DNA of 64,000 nucleotides from Staphylococcus ratti (GTDB taxonomy: Bacteria; Bacillota; Bacilli; Staphylococcales; Staphylococcaceae), in contig NZ_CP086654.1 of assembly GCF_020883535.1 (NCBI RefSeq), positions 434,001 to 498,000 of the forward strand, in the 5' to 3' direction. This document shows, in pieces, positions 63,922-64,000 of this stretch. Position 1 is the stretch's first letter; the number at the start of each line of letters is the position of its first letter. The notes beneath the pieces were generated by a model, which was not told where the DNA came from, did no database searches, and worked only from the letters and a program-made list of their open reading frames with translations. The translations under genes and the position numbers were made by a program.

Positions 63922-64000
63922 ATGGAACGATGCCCGCATTGTCAGAATCAGCGGCTAGATGGAGCTATGAGATGCGCGAAATGTCAACACCAGGTTTCAT
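63922..64000 (+). CDS. tcaA: TcaA, N-terminal zinc-ribbon fragment (runs off window)
   Basis: Begins at ATG 63922, nine bases after AAGGAGGTG. Only 26 codons are inside the window: MERCPHCQNQRLDGAMRCAK and further, with CPHC...CAKC forming a zinc ribbon as at the N-terminus of TcaA. TcaA is a membrane protein tied to glycopeptide susceptibility. Called by position after tcaR and the ribbon. Confidence 0.75.
   Translation, partial: MERCPHCQNQRLDGAMRCAKCQHQVS

Noticed and set aside
1-64000. CRISPR array, tRNA, rRNA, prophage or intact insertion sequence
   Set aside because: No regularly spaced repeats, tRNA-like cloverleaf, rRNA or transposase/integrase frames were seen by eye on either strand.

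Overview
This is a chromosomal window from a low-GC Firmicute, almost certainly a Staphylococcus species other than S. aureus. The evidence is a set of genes typical of staphylococci: nreABC, hssRS with hrtBA, iruO, tcaR-tcaA, a GlcP-type sugar porter, an AdsA-type LPXTG nucleotidase and small DUF3139/DUF4889 proteins. No rRNA, tRNA, CRISPR array, intact insertion sequence or prophage was seen. Most genes end in clear rho-independent terminators, many shared by convergent genes.

Layout. 1-1.7 kb: two poorly characterised proteins. 1.7-4.3 kb (minus): serine-catabolism operon (PfoR-like membrane protein, sdaAB, sdaAA). 4.3-5.2 kb: long gap with cre-like and CodY-like sites and an orphan terminator. 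5.2-9.4 kb: a second EIIC/PfoR-like protein, pnuC, a DASS anion symporter and an unknown protein. 9.6-29.1 kb: a nitrate/nitrite respiration island in the order nirC, GNAT, nirR, sirC-like, nirB, nirD, cobA, adsA, narGHJI, nreABC, narT. It carries the enzymes, the siroheme-making steps, the sensor system and both transporters. An LPXTG surface nucleotidase sits inside it.

29.2-34.7 kb: RocB-like M20 and M42 peptidases, small membrane proteins and an EamA permease, with a gap holding a large palindrome and a probable gene relic. 35-42 kb: galU, a large Rsp/Rbf-like AraC regulator, CorA and a Na/Pi cotransporter with a PhoU-like tail. 42.2-44.6 kb: a CopC-CopD fusion, a YcnI-like protein and a DUF2871 protein, probably a copper-handling unit. 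44.7-48.3 kb (minus): iruO behind a Fur-like box, glcP and a YhdH/AcuI-type reductase. 48.4-54.6 kb: acetyltransferase, lipoprotein, lctP behind a Rex box, glycosyltransferase and mqo. 54.7-58.6 kb: haem-sensing hssRS divergent from the efflux pair hrtBA. 58.8-60.2 kb: an AT-rich two-gene ABC transporter. 60.3-64 kb: AbgT-type transporter, DUF218 protein, tcaR and the first codons of tcaA.

How it works together. The theme is redox and metal economy. Nitrate enters through NarT, is reduced at the membrane by NarGHI, and nitrite is reduced in the cytoplasm by NirBD, whose sirohaem can be made by CobA, the SirC-like protein and NirR. NreABC senses oxygen and nitrate. GGG-N4-CCC palindromes (NreC-type) and TTGTGAA-type Rex-like sites lie before nirR and narG, and Rex-like sites also precede lctP and the DASS symporter. 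Lactate permease, malate:quinone oxidoreductase and serine dehydratase would supply electrons and carbon. HssRS/HrtBA and IruO handle haem and haem iron. Start codons were reassigned wherever a good Shine-Dalgarno pointed downstream of the longest reading frame; several are TTG or GTG.
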